Shown here: in pieces, positions 7,752-15,638 of the stretch
Numbering within the stretch: the stretch's first letter is position 1
How the letters are laid out: each line of letters starts with the position of its first letter
Assembly: GCA_965226095.1 (NCBI GenBank)
Contig: OZ245336.1
Span: 1 to 64,000 of the forward strand
DNA length: 64,000 nucleotides
From: JANQSP01 sp965226095
Lineage (GTDB): Bacteria; Bdellovibrionota; Bdellovibrionia; Bdellovibrionales; UBA1609
Direction of reading: 5' to 3'
The notes under the pieces: generated by a model
What the model was told of the DNA's origin: nothing
Databases searched by the model: none
Seen by the model: only the letters and a program-made list of their open reading frames with translations
Translations under genes and position numbers: made by a program

Positions 7752-8612
7752 GTGGAGTGCACTAAAGAATTAGAAAAATTTTCCTATAAACAAAAAAACA
7801 CCTCACAAAAAATAAATAAAATCATTTTAGGCGATTGCACAGAAATCATTAAAAGTTTACCAGCTGACATGAAATTTGATCTCATTATTGCTGATCCTCC
7901 TTATAATATAGGGAAGGACTTTGGAAATAATAAAGATAATAAAGAACTTACAGACTATATAAATTGGTCCGTGGAGTGGATAAAACTATGTTTGAATAGG
8001 CTGGAAGATAACGGCCTCATGTATATTTATGGTTTTTCTGAAATACTGGCTTATATAACTATTCACTTTCCTTTAAAAAATCAAAAATGGCTGGTTTGGC
8101 ATTATACAAACAAAACCATTCCCTCTTTAAAATTCTGGCAAAGAAGCCATGAAACCATTATTTGTTTATGGAAAAACAAAAGACCGGACTTGGAAATTGA
8201 TCCAATCAGAGAACCTTACACGGAAGCATATAAAAAATGTATCGGAAAAATCAGAAAAAACAGCAAGGGACGATTTGGCAGTACAGAAACCATTTATAGA
8301 GGACATGAAAAAGGAGCTTTGCCCAGGGATGTTTTAAAAATCTCTGCTTTAGCTGGAGGAAAAGGTTTTGTACAAAGAAGTTCATTAAAACACCCCACTC
8401 AAAAACCCTTTGAATTATCTGAAAAACTATTAAAATCCCGAATTAATAGACAAAGAGGAAAAGTGCTTATTCCCTTTTCTGGCTCCGGTTCCGAATGTGT
8501 GGTCGCTAAAAGTTTAGGGATAGATTTTTTAGGCATAGAAATAAATCCTCAATATGTAAAGGCTTCCAGAAAGTGGCTTGCCAACATTAAAAGAGAATGT
8601 AAAAAACAATAA
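7752..8612 (+). CDS. DNA methyltransferase, beta-class N4-cytosine/N6-adenine type
   Basis: The protein (286 residues) transfers a methyl group from S-adenosylmethionine to an exocyclic amino group in DNA. The catalytic motif IV ADPPYNIG (about residues 50-57) precedes the AdoMet-binding motif I LIPFSGSGSECVVAKSLG near the C-terminus, and this order defines the beta class. HPTQKPFELSEKLL is the helix before motif I. The start is GTG at 7752 with a GAGGGG ribosome site. No restriction endonuclease gene is adjacent, so it is probably an orphan methylase, although the gene lies 5 kb from a broken HNH gene. The four-base gap to maf suggests one transcript. Target sequence cannot be read from the protein. 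Confidence 0.88.
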   Translation: MECTKELEKFSYKQKNTSQKINKIILGDCTEIIKSLPADMKFDLIIADPPYNIGKDFGNNKDNKELTDYINWSVEWIKLCLNRLEDNGLMYIYGFSEILAYITIHFPLKNQKWLVWHYTNKTIPSLKFWQRSHETIICLWKNKRPDLEIDPIREPYTEAYKKCIGKIRKNSKGRFGSTETIYRGHEKGALPRDVLKISALAGGKGFVQRSSLKHPTQKPFELSEKLLKSRINRQRGKVLIPFSGSGSECVVAKSLGIDFLGIEINPQYVKASRKWLANIKRECKKQ

Positions 8613-8615
8613 GCT

Positions 8616-9212
8616 ATGAAAAAAGATAATGTAAAAATCATATTAGCCAGTGGTTCCATCTCTCGAAAAAAACAATTAGAAGATATGGGGTTTTCTTTTT
8701 CCGTACAAATTTCCGGTGTGGATGAGGATATATATAAGTCTTCCGGCCTGCCTTTTGAAGAGATCTGTCGAAAAATTGCACAAAAAAAAACAGAAACAGT
8801 TGCAAAAGATCACCCCTCCGCTTTGGTGTTGGGGGGAGATCAAATGGCTGTGATGGATGGTCAGATTTTTAATAAGACAGCTGACCCGGAAGTGGCTGTG
8901 CAAACATTGATGAAATTACAGGGAAGGACTCACATCTTGTTTACAGGTATGCACTTATGTTACGGAGATAATTTTTTTTCTCATTTGGAAACAAATAAAA
9001 TGAGTATGCGGCCTTTAACAGAACAGCAAGTCCGACAATATGTAAAAACCTCTAAGCCTTTGAATTGTGCCGGCTGTTATGCTTTGGAACGATCCGGATC
9101 CGGTTTGTTTGAAAAAATAGACACCCCTGATCAAAGCGCTATCATTGGCTTCCCCTTAATCACTCTGATCAATCAATTGATCAAATGGAATATCCCTATC
9201 CCTTTTTTGTAA
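8616..9212 (+). CDS. Maf/YceF-type nucleoside triphosphate pyrophosphatase
   Basis: Maf-family house-cleaning pyrophosphatase (198 residues) that splits non-canonical or specific NTPs into NMP and PPi in the cytoplasm. The N-terminal LASGSISRKKQLEDMGF is the family signature, LVLGGDQMAV supplies the catalytic Asp, and the KMSMRPLTEQQVRQYV and GCYALERSGSGLFEKI segments are conserved. Length is typical. Whether the substrate is dTTP/UTP (YhdE type) or m7GTP (YceF type) cannot be decided by eye. It is only three bases downstream of the methyltransferase, so the two are likely translated from one mRNA. Confidence 0.9.
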   Translation: MKKDNVKIILASGSISRKKQLEDMGFSFSVQISGVDEDIYKSSGLPFEEICRKIAQKKTETVAKDHPSALVLGGDQMAVMDGQIFNKTADPEVAVQTLMKLQGRTHILFTGMHLCYGDNFFSHLETNKMSMRPLTEQQVRQYVKTSKPLNCAGCYALERSGSGLFEKIDTPDQSAIIGFPLITLINQLIKWNIPIPFL

Positions 9213-9221
9213 AATATTTCT

Positions 9222-11996
9222 CTAATGGAATGATTTTTCACAGCTTTGCATTTTTTTAAAAAAACCTCGCCACTTACCTATTTTCTCCCACTCCTCTTTT
9301 CCGTAATACTGATCCGGAGCTGAGGGCGCTCCCTCGATTTCCTTATAATGCTTCTTGTATGAGGACTCAGTTGTTATTCGTTTCGACTCTACAGCCCTAT
9401 TATATTCCCTCACGGCTGATATCAATTCTTCTGGAGTCTCAAACTTTTTCCTTATACCCAATCTCTTAAAAAAACCTCGCCACTTACCTATTTTCTCCCA
9501 CTCCTCTTTTCCATAAAACTGACCCGGATCTGAGGGCGCGCCCTTGATCTCCTTATAATGCTTCCTGTATGATGGCTCACTTGTTATTCGTTTCGACTCT
9601 ACAGCCTCTCTATTATATTCCCTCACGGCTTCTATCAACTCCTCTGGAGTCTCAAACTTTTTCCTTATACCCAATCTCTTAAAAAAACCTCGCCACTTAC
9701 CTATTTTCTCCCACTCCTCTTTTCCGTAATACTGATCCGGATCTGAGGGCGCTCCCTCGATCTCCTTATAATGCTTCTTGTATGATGGCAGAGTTGTTAT
9801 TCGCTTAGACTCTGGTGCCTTCCTATTATATTTCCTCACGGCTTCTATCAACTCCTCTGGAGTCTTAAGCTTTTTCCTTAAACCTAATTTCTCAAAAAAA
9901 CCTGGCCACTTACCTATTTTCTCCCACTTAGCTCCGTAAGTTTGTTCTGGATGCGAGGGCGCTCCCTCGATCTCCTTATAATGCTTCTTGTATGAGGGCC
10001 CACTTGTTATTCGCTTAGACTCTGGTGCCTTCCTATTATATTTCCTCACGGCTTCTATCAACTCCTCTGGAGTCTTAAGCTTTTTCCTTAAACCTAATTT
10101 ATCAAAAAAACCTCGCCACTTACCTATTTTCTCCCACTCAACTCCATAAGATTGACCCGGATTTGAGGGCGCGCCCTCGATCTCCTTATAATGCTTATTG
10201 TATGATGGCACACTTGTTATTCGTTTCGATTCTGGTGCCTTTCGATTGTATTCCTTTACTGCTTCCAATAACTCCTCCAAAGTTTCTATTATTGCTGACT
10301 TCCCAAAAAAACCTCGCCACTTACCTATTCTCTCCCACTCCTTTTTTCCATAAAACTGATCCGGAGCTGAGGGCGCTCCCTCTATCTCCTTATAATGCTT
10401 ATTGTATGATCGCAGAGTTGTTATTCGTTTCGACTCTGGTGCCTCTTGGTTGTATTTTTTTATAGCTTCTAATAGCTCCTCAATCCTTAAAAACCTTCCA
10501 TCCTTCCTGTTGCCCCAAAAACTTACCACCGAATCTCTTAACTCTTCCCTTATCTTCAATAAATCCTCTTTGCTTATCGCATTTGCCACTTCCGACAAGC
10601 TCTGCTTCTGTCTTCTCTCCCTCCTTTCCACTCCTCCACGAAAAGACACCTTCTCCGCCTCTTCCATTAGCTTCAAGGTATCCTCCACCATACCTTCATT
10701 CCTGTAATTAATTAAAAACACTACATCTGAGGTCATCTTGCCTGCGTAAAGTCTCAACACTCTGCCCATCCTGTGCATCATCTTCTTTATAGATACATTC
10801 GCATTTAAATCCACATAGGCCGACAGGTGAGGTAAGTTTATCCCCTCATCTAGTGCCCTTACTGCCACTATGTAATGTCTTTTGTTTGTGTTTGTGGACC
10901 TCTCTGTCACTCCCTGTCTCTCTTCCCTTGTCATCTCTGAGTGATAGGCTTCAAACCTCATCTCTCCAAGCTCTGGTATCTGCTTAAAATACTGATTGAA
11001 AAATACTGCTAGTCTTTGCGCCTCTGCTATTGTGGAGGCAAGGATAAAACCTTTTTTATTATCCTGAAAAATGGGAAACAATAACTCAGCCAGTCTATTG
11101 TAATGTTTGGGGTTTAATTCATAATAAGAGTTTTGCTGTGTATTTATAAATATATCTTCTGTGTTTTCTTTATTTTCTCCTGTTTCTTTATTATTACTAT
11201 CAGCGCCTTTTCTGCTTTTAAAACTATCTTCTCCTAGTACATATAAATCATCAAAAGGAGTGATATCTCCACGATTGATGGCTTTTGATAGCTGAACCAA
11301 TATCTGTTCTAATGAATGAGTTCTAAAAAAATCCTCTTGTCTCTCATTCAAATAACTCCAATGCTCTCTTTCAAATAAATCCTTAAGCTCCACCTCCTCA
11401 TGCACTGGAGTAGCTGTTGTGCCATATAACAACACCTCCCTGTTTCCTTGTGTGTGACTCTCTCTTATTAACTTAGCTATTGTGGTCTTCGTCTTTGTGG
11501 CTCCAAGGTGATGAGCCTCGTCTATATAAATACTGTTAAGGTTTTTTATAAGCTTCTCATAAGATCCTTTAAAATCTCTATCCCTGGATAGAGCATTAAA
11601 CCTTGGCTTTAAACTCTGAGAGGTAATAATAAGCACTGTAGGAGAGCTTCTTTTTTCTACCTCTTCTATCTGATGAGCAAATGTACTGGTTTTACTTCTG
11701 TCCCTCACAGTGTTCCAATTAACTATGCGAACAGCACTATCTTTAAGCTCTTCTCTTATCTCTAACTCTAATTGATCAATTAAGTTTATCTGATCAGCTG
11801 TCACTATAAAGAGTTTACTTTCACTTACTTCCATCCTGTGTTTAAGAGCCTTGGCCAATACAACACTCTTGCCTGTACCTGTGGGAGAGATGTGTAGAAA
11901 ACTTAAAACTCCCTCACGAAGAGCCTGCTTAAAAGCTTCAAGTGCTGTGACCTGAGAGGGTTTGGTGTGATGGGATAGATAAGGGATGATACTCAT
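9222..11996 (-). CDS. DEAH-box helicase with six C-terminal ~69-residue repeats
   Basis: A 924-residue superfamily 2 helicase. Residues 1-500 hold the two RecA-like domains: Walker A SPTGTGKS (37-44), DEAH box (159-162), TTATP motif III (193-197), and motif VI MMHRMGRVLRL (406-416). From about residue 504 to the end are six repeats of about 69 residues. Each has an EELIEAVRKYN helix, an ESKRIT segment, KHYKEIEGAPS.P.Q.YG and WEKIGKWRGFF. The repeats have the same pattern as the secreted repeat proteins at 41.8-45.6 kb (PS.PDQ.Y...GW.gW.hFlG). The family resembles type III restriction/UvrB-like ATPases, but no nuclease motif was seen. The substrate is unknown. It overlaps the preceding small exported-protein gene by 59 bases, suggesting coupled translation. 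Confidence 0.88.
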   Translation of the reverse strand: MSIIPYLSHHTKPSQVTALEAFKQALREGVLSFLHISPTGTGKSVVLAKALKHRMEVSESKLFIVTADQINLIDQLELEIREELKDSAVRIVNWNTVRDRSKTSTFAHQIEEVEKRSSPTVLIITSQSLKPRFNALSRDRDFKGSYEKLIKNLNSIYIDEAHHLGATKTKTTIAKLIRESHTQGNREVLLYGTTATPVHEEVELKDLFEREHWSYLNERQEDFFRTHSLEQILVQLSKAINRGDITPFDDLYVLGEDSFKSRKGADSNNKETGENKENTEDIFINTQQNSYYELNPKHYNRLAELLFPIFQDNKKGFILASTIAEAQRLAVFFNQYFKQIPELGEMRFEAYHSEMTREERQGVTERSTNTNKRHYIVAVRALDEGINLPHLSAYVDLNANVSIKKMMHRMGRVLRLYAGKMTSDVVFLINYRNEGMVEDTLKLMEEAEKVSFRGGVERRERRQKQSLSEVANAISKEDLLKIREELRDSVVSFWGNRKDGRFLRIEELLEAIKKYNQEAPESKRITTLRSYNKHYKEIEGAPSAPDQFYGKKEWERIGKWRGFFGKSAIIETLEELLEAVKEYNRKAPESKRITSVPSYNKHYKEIEGAPSNPGQSYGVEWEKIGKWRGFFDKLGLRKKLKTPEELIEAVRKYNRKAPESKRITSGPSYKKHYKEIEGAPSHPEQTYGAKWEKIGKWPGFFEKLGLRKKLKTPEELIEAVRKYNRKAPESKRITTLPSYKKHYKEIEGAPSDPDQYYGKEEWEKIGKWRGFFKRLGIRKKFETPEELIEAVREYNREAVESKRITSEPSYRKHYKEIKGAPSDPGQFYGKEEWEKIGKWRGFFKRLGIRKKFETPEELISAVREYNRAVESKRITTESSYKKHYKEIEGAPSAPDQYYGKEEWEKIGKWRGFFKKMQSCEKSFH
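9240..10487 (-). repeat. Six in-frame repeats of ~200 bp in the helicase gene
   Basis: The segment reading CTCCTTATAATGCTT on the plus strand recurs about every 190-210 bases through the 3' half of the helicase gene. The last three units are the most alike, which points to recent expansion. Reading frames on the plus strand in this region are shadows of these repeats. Confidence 0.9.
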
Positions 11997-12393
11997 GGCT
12001 GACTAAAAACCTTCTTAATACTTCCAAAGAATCAGAAGATGTATTTATACCTTCTAAAAACTGAACAGATGGAATGGTGAGAGTACGAGAGCTTTCATCA
12101 AAGCTTATGTGAGAGGTTTTAACATTGCTATCTACTTCCACTTTAAATGTCACTCCTGATAAGGAAGGAAAAGAAACACATAAAGCACCACAGCTTGTGA
12201 TACTTAAGCTTTGAATGTTTTTCGCTTGTTGAGGGGAAAGACCTGTAAGAGCCCTTCTGGTTAGTGAGATAAGAGTATCTTCATCAGCAACAGAGCTGAG
12301 TGTGAAGACAGCCGATAGAACAATAAAAAGAAATATTTTCTTTGAATATTTTTTACTTGCAGATAAAAAACTCAACCACTGATTAAATACCAT
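11938..12393 (-). CDS. Small exported protein of unknown function
   Basis: This 151-residue protein has a basic N-terminus, a hydrophobic segment (IFLFIVLSAVFTLSSVAD, about residues 20-37) and a likely signal-peptidase site near SVAD-ED, so it is probably exported. The mature part has a single Cys pair (TSCGALC) in a beta-rich stretch. I recognise no family. It precedes and overlaps the helicase start by 59 bases, and its last residues (from about VSHEYHPL) are read in another frame over the helicase N-terminus. That arrangement could couple the two genes, but an exported protein and a helicase are odd partners. An upstream start further from the signal peptide is possible. Confidence 0.6.
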   Translation of the reverse strand: MVFNQWLSFLSASKKYSKKIFLFIVLSAVFTLSSVADEDTLISLTRRALTGLSPQQAKNIQSLSITSCGALCVSFPSLSGVTFKVEVDSNVKTSHISFDESSRTLTIPSVQFLEGINTSSDSLEVLRRFLVSHEYHPLSIPSHQTLSGHST

Positions 12394-12609
12394 GACTCAA
12401 CTCACCTTTATACACACCCCAACTTGTAAGGGTGATTATAAGGAGAACAGTCATAAAATAAAGGTTTTTATAGGGATCGTGTAAAAATTACAGCTTTGTT
12501 TAAAGTTTATTACATTAAAGATAGAAACCGTCTTTTCAACAAAAATTAGTTTAAAAATAATTCATGACAATTTAATTAACTGAGATTAAATTTAATATGT
12601 ATATATGAA

Positions 12610-12966
12610 GATGGAAAGAAAAGGGATGGATTCACACAGTTGTTCAATCCGGTTTTGCCAGCGTCGGTTTAGGAGCCCTAGGAGTCATAATATTTAGGAA
12701 TATACAAAATCAGGATCGTTACACTAAAACCGGTGAAGATATAGGACTTGATGGAGTTATATATTCCGCCTATATAATAGGAATAGGAGCAGCTTCTTTA
12801 CTGGCTATCAGTAAAATATGGGAGATAGTGGATACCTGGGTACTCCCTTCATCCATACAGGTTATTTCTTCTCGGCAACAAAAGGGCTTATATATAGCTC
12901 CCACTTTATACTCACATAAGAACACAACTATTTCTCCAGGCATTCGTTTACAATTTAATTTCTGAC
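12610..12966 (+). pseudogene. C-terminal remnant of a membrane-associated protein
   Basis: A plus-strand frame with no ATG, GTG or TTG start runs about 118 codons from a stop near 12607 to TGA at 12966. It reads as ordinary protein: a Gly-rich hydrophobic stretch (GFASVGLGALGVIIF), a linker (NQDRYTKTGEDIGLDG), a second hydrophobic helix (YIIGIGAASLLAISKIWEIV), then a polar end closing in IRLQFNF, a pattern seen at the end of outer-membrane-associated proteins. The frame upstream has stops in all phases, so the 5' end appears lost. The antisense frame over the same bases is not convincing. The rest of 12394-13025 holds nothing I can identify. Confidence 0.5.
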
Positions 12967-13025
12967 ACAATTTCTGTCTATATCAGCTTGTTTTTTCATT
13001 TTATAAAAGCTAATTTATAAACGCT

Positions 13026-14099
13026 ATGTGGACTTATTTTCATCAAATGGATCCTTTCATTATTCAACTGACCGATACTTTCGGTATCCGCTGGTATTCC
13101 ATGGCCTATATCATGGGTTTTGTTATGGGTTATTATCTTATCAACAAATGGCTGATTAAAACTGGTTGCAGTCCTTTATCTAAAAACAATTTAATGGATC
13201 AAGCCACTTGGACAGTGGTGGGCGTGCTACTGGGAGGACGTTTAGGTTACGCCGCTTTTTACAGCCCTGATCTTTTTACTCGATTCGACAGTACCTTTCC
13301 TTTCTGGGAGCTTTTGAAAGTACACCATGGAGGACTAGCCAGTCATGGAGGGATTATCGGTCTGATAGTAGCCACCACTTTATTTGCAAAAAAAAACAAG
13401 TTACCAGCTTTTCACTGCCTGGATGTTACCGCTTTAATTGCAGGAGTGGGAATATGCCTGGGTCGTATTGCCAATTTTATCAACGGAGAACTTTATGGTC
13501 GAATTATTTCTGGTAAAACTTTTTTAGCCGTGCAGTTCCCTCAAGAAATGTTGGTATGGGTATCAGAAAGAAAAATAGAATACTTAAATAAATTATCCAC
13601 GGCTGTACAGGTTTTAAATAATAAAATAGATTCAGACGGATGGTTGGAACTTGTAGAACAGTTTGCCAGCTTTTCCTCCCGCCAGGTATCTGGACAAATC
13701 TATTCAACTGTGAATGCCCTTATATCCGCCTGCGAACAAGGCAACCAGGCGATCGTCTCTGCTTTAAGAGATGTTTTACTTTATCGCCATCCTTCACAAC
13801 TTTACCAAGCTGGCTTAGAGGGTTTACTACCCTTTGTTGTGCTGTGGTGGATATGGAGAAAACAAACTTTCAGACCAGGAGTGATTTCCGGTATCTGGGC
13901 CTCCCTGTATATAGTGACGCGGATTATTGGTGAACAGTTCAGAATGCCTGATCCTCACATTGGCTTTCAGGCTTTGGATCTTACCCGCGGACAATGGCTT
14001 AGTATCGCCATGATTATTTTTGTAGCTGCCTATTTCATATTGGTTTTCAAATACCAAAAGGAATATAAAAAATGGGGCGGCTGGAAACAAAAAAAATAA
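13026..14099 (+). CDS. lgt: Prolipoprotein diacylglyceryl transferase, long form
   Basis: Inner-membrane enzyme that attaches diacylglycerol to the lipobox Cys of prolipoproteins, the first step of lipoprotein maturation. Signatures are VHHGGLASHGGIIG (99-112), the GRIANFINGELYGR stretch (146-159), and RHPSQLYQ (254-261). The C-terminus has GEQFRMPD and LTRGQWLS. At 357 residues it is about 70 longer than E. coli Lgt. The extra length is an insert at about 175-252 in the periplasmic loop before RHPSQLY; longer Lgt proteins are known from other lineages. Several lipoproteins in this window are likely substrates. The last 60 bases recur at 14817-15016 around palindromes. Confidence 0.95.
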   Translation: MWTYFHQMDPFIIQLTDTFGIRWYSMAYIMGFVMGYYLINKWLIKTGCSPLSKNNLMDQATWTVVGVLLGGRLGYAAFYSPDLFTRFDSTFPFWELLKVHHGGLASHGGIIGLIVATTLFAKKNKLPAFHCLDVTALIAGVGICLGRIANFINGELYGRIISGKTFLAVQFPQEMLVWVSERKIEYLNKLSTAVQVLNNKIDSDGWLELVEQFASFSSRQVSGQIYSTVNALISACEQGNQAIVSALRDVLLYRHPSQLYQAGLEGLLPFVVLWWIWRKQTFRPGVISGIWASLYIVTRIIGEQFRMPDPHIGFQALDLTRGQWLSIAMIIFVAAYFILVFKYQKEYKKWGGWKQKK

Positions 14100-14130
14100 A
14101 TAATCAACTGATTCCTCTAATTGAAAAAAC

Positions 14131-14436
14131 TTACCCGACTTTAGATAGCTCCAATGAAATTTTTAATTTTAGATTAAATACATCCTCTATATGACAAGAT
14201 ATTTTATCCAAACTCCATCTTTGTCTTTCATTCACAAAATCAGATACTGCCTGAATGGATAAACCAGACTTATCAGAAAATCTTTTAAGCCCCATTGCCT
14301 TAATGGTTTCACAAAGTGCTTTATCTATCGGTAATTTTTCTTTTTTAACAATATTCATTAAATACCCTCTGGCATATTCAATATTTTCAAATTTTTTGGC
14401 CAGTATTTTATTATAATCCTTATTTCTGTTTGCCAT
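14131..14436 (-). CDS. Antitoxin of a HigBA-type pair, helix-turn-helix
   Basis: This 101-residue protein carries a helix-turn-helix region (FSDKSGLSIQAVSDFVNERQ, about 53-72). It probably binds and neutralises the toxin encoded just upstream and represses the operon. Its start overlaps the toxin's 3' end by 17 bases, and the toxin-first order is the HigBA arrangement. The N-terminal half is helical and Lys-rich. The closest named groups from memory are the probable addiction-module antidote proteins that accompany Gp49-like toxins. It ends 31 bases beyond the lgt stop, on the opposite strand. Confidence 0.75.
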   Translation of the reverse strand: MANRNKDYNKILAKKFENIEYARGYLMNIVKKEKLPIDKALCETIKAMGLKRFSDKSGLSIQAVSDFVNERQRWSLDKISCHIEDVFNLKLKISLELSKVG

Positions 14437-14746
14437 ATTCCCTCCAATACTTTTTAGCTTTTTTTATATCTTTTCCTTGTGTTTTTTTATCTCCACCTAT
14501 CAACAAAAGAATGATCTTATTTTTTTCTTCTCCAAAATATACTCTTAAACCTCCACCATAAGAAATCTTAATTTCAAAGACTCCATCTTTTAAATTCTTA
14601 ATGGATTTTCCGGCTCCTTCCTGTGCTACCCTTTGAATATAGCGATCCACAATAATCTGTTTTTGTAGATCCAAGCTGTTAATCCATTCCAAAAAAGGTG
14701 ATTTTCCGCTCTGTAATACATAGTAATATACATCTTTAGTTGCCAT
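14420..14746 (-). CDS. RelE/HigB-like toxin (addiction-module killer protein)
   Basis: The protein (108 residues) belongs to the phage Gp49/HigB-like branch of the RelE fold, likely a ribosome-dependent mRNA interferase. Family features are SPFLEWINSL near the N-terminus, basic Lys/Arg residues along the core, KNLKDGVFEIKISYGGGLRVYF (split over 62-83), and the closing LLLIGGDKKTQGKDIKKAKKYW. It is followed by its antitoxin with a 17-base overlap. The two genes are bounded by the end of lgt and a second broken copy of that end, which suggests that the module was inserted here. Confidence 0.82.
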   Translation of the reverse strand: MATKDVYYYVLQSGKSPFLEWINSLDLQKQIIVDRYIQRVAQEGAGKSIKNLKDGVFEIKISYGGGLRVYFGEEKNKIILLLIGGDKKTQGKDIKKAKKYWREYGKQK

Positions 14747-14816
14747 TCATTTAAAAACTACATAAAAATATGTAGTTTGTCAAGATAAAATATTAGAGTA
14801 AATAACAATCTACTGT

Positions 14817-15016
14817 ATATTGGTTTTCAAATACCAAAAGGAATACAAACACCGAAAACTTGAAAGCTATCTAATAGCAACTGAAAGCTATCTAATAGCT
14901 TTCAGTTATACAGAGTATGTAACTACGGTAAACTTGAAAACCTCTGAAAGGTCCTCAAGAGACCTTTCAGTTTATAGAGGCTTTCAAGGGGGCGACTGGA
15001 AACAAAAAAATAAATA
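14817..15016 (+). repeat. Second copy of the lgt 3' end, split by palindromes
   Basis: Bases 14818-14847 repeat the lgt codons ILVFKYQKEYK (TTGGTTTTCAAATACCAAAA is identical). Bases 14987-15016 repeat the lgt end (GACTGGAAACAAAAAAATAAATAA type). Between them lie about 140 bases of palindromes: CTGAAAGCTATCTAATAGCTTTCAG (14881-14905) with a partial copy before it, and the CTGAAAGGTC...GACCTTTCAG element (14944-14970). The copy is not a functional gene. The interval 14747-14816 shows no gene. Confidence 0.88.
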
Positions 15017-15029
15017 AAACCAGCGCTTA

Positions 15030-15494
15030 TTAGTTAGTAACTCTTACACACTGAAAAGTTTGCTCTTGAACAGGGGTGTACATTCTGGTCCAAAATAAAG
15101 GAATAAGTCCAATAAAACTAATAGGTGTTCCTACACCAAGCGATAAACCTCGCTCACCAGCTCTTCTAAAACCTATCATAAGGCCCATACCAGCACCAAA
15201 TACGATAGCACCACCAATAGCAGTTAACCAATTAGTTTTAATATTCAGTTTTTCTCTGATTGTTCTGCATCCTTCTTTTCTGAGTTCATAATAAGGAACT
15301 GCTGAATATACTGTTTTTTTATCTGAATACTTCGCCTCCCCTTTTCCTATGCTTTGTCTATCTACATAAATACTCACATTAGAATCCACATTGCCACTAG
15401 TATCTACAGCGCGAATCGTTGTTGTACTTACACAGGACAACAAAGAGCCCGTAAGTGTTAAAGAAACAAGTAATTTAACCAAAACTCTAAACAT
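15030..15494 (-). CDS. Small lipoprotein with a glycine-rich membrane segment
   Basis: This 154-residue protein starts with a lipoprotein signal sequence ending LTLTGSLLSC, with Cys21 as the lipidation site, and a clear GGAGG ribosome site precedes the ATG. The mature part has a beta-rich segment (about 25-75) and then two hydrophobic Gly-rich stretches (AIGGAIVFGAGMGLMIGF and the region around LGVGTPISFIGLIPLFW). These could be membrane helices or a glycine-zipper-like segment. One Cys pair (EGCRTI, FQCVRV) remains. No family is recognised. It is a monocistronic gene facing the duplicated lgt end. Confidence 0.72.
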   Translation of the reverse strand: MFRVLVKLLVSLTLTGSLLSCVSTTTIRAVDTSGNVDSNVSIYVDRQSIGKGEAKYSDKKTVYSAVPYYELRKEGCRTIREKLNIKTNWLTAIGGAIVFGAGMGLMIGFRRAGERGLSLGVGTPISFIGLIPLFWTRMYTPVQEQTFQCVRVTN

Positions 15495-15638
15495 AAAAAA
15501 ACCTCCTTTTTAAAAACCTACATATTTCCAACTATGCTAATTCAAATAATCATTATTTGTCAAAAGTTATTGTATCTCAATGTAAGACTTTATTAATACT
15601 TAGTATAAAGTGGAACGATTTTTGCATATAATCCAGGT

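Noticed and set aside
1095..8612. HNH protein and methyltransferase as a restriction-modification pair
   Set aside because: They are five kilobases apart with trpS and serS between them, and the HNH gene is frameshifted.
9240..10487. CRISPR-like spacing of repeats or plus-strand genes in the helicase 3' half
   Set aside because: The period is about 200 bp with coding changes, in frame with the helicase; plus-strand frames are shadows.
12770..12970. 66-codon minus-strand frame
   Set aside because: It overlaps a better supported plus-strand remnant, and has no ribosome site or recognisable features.
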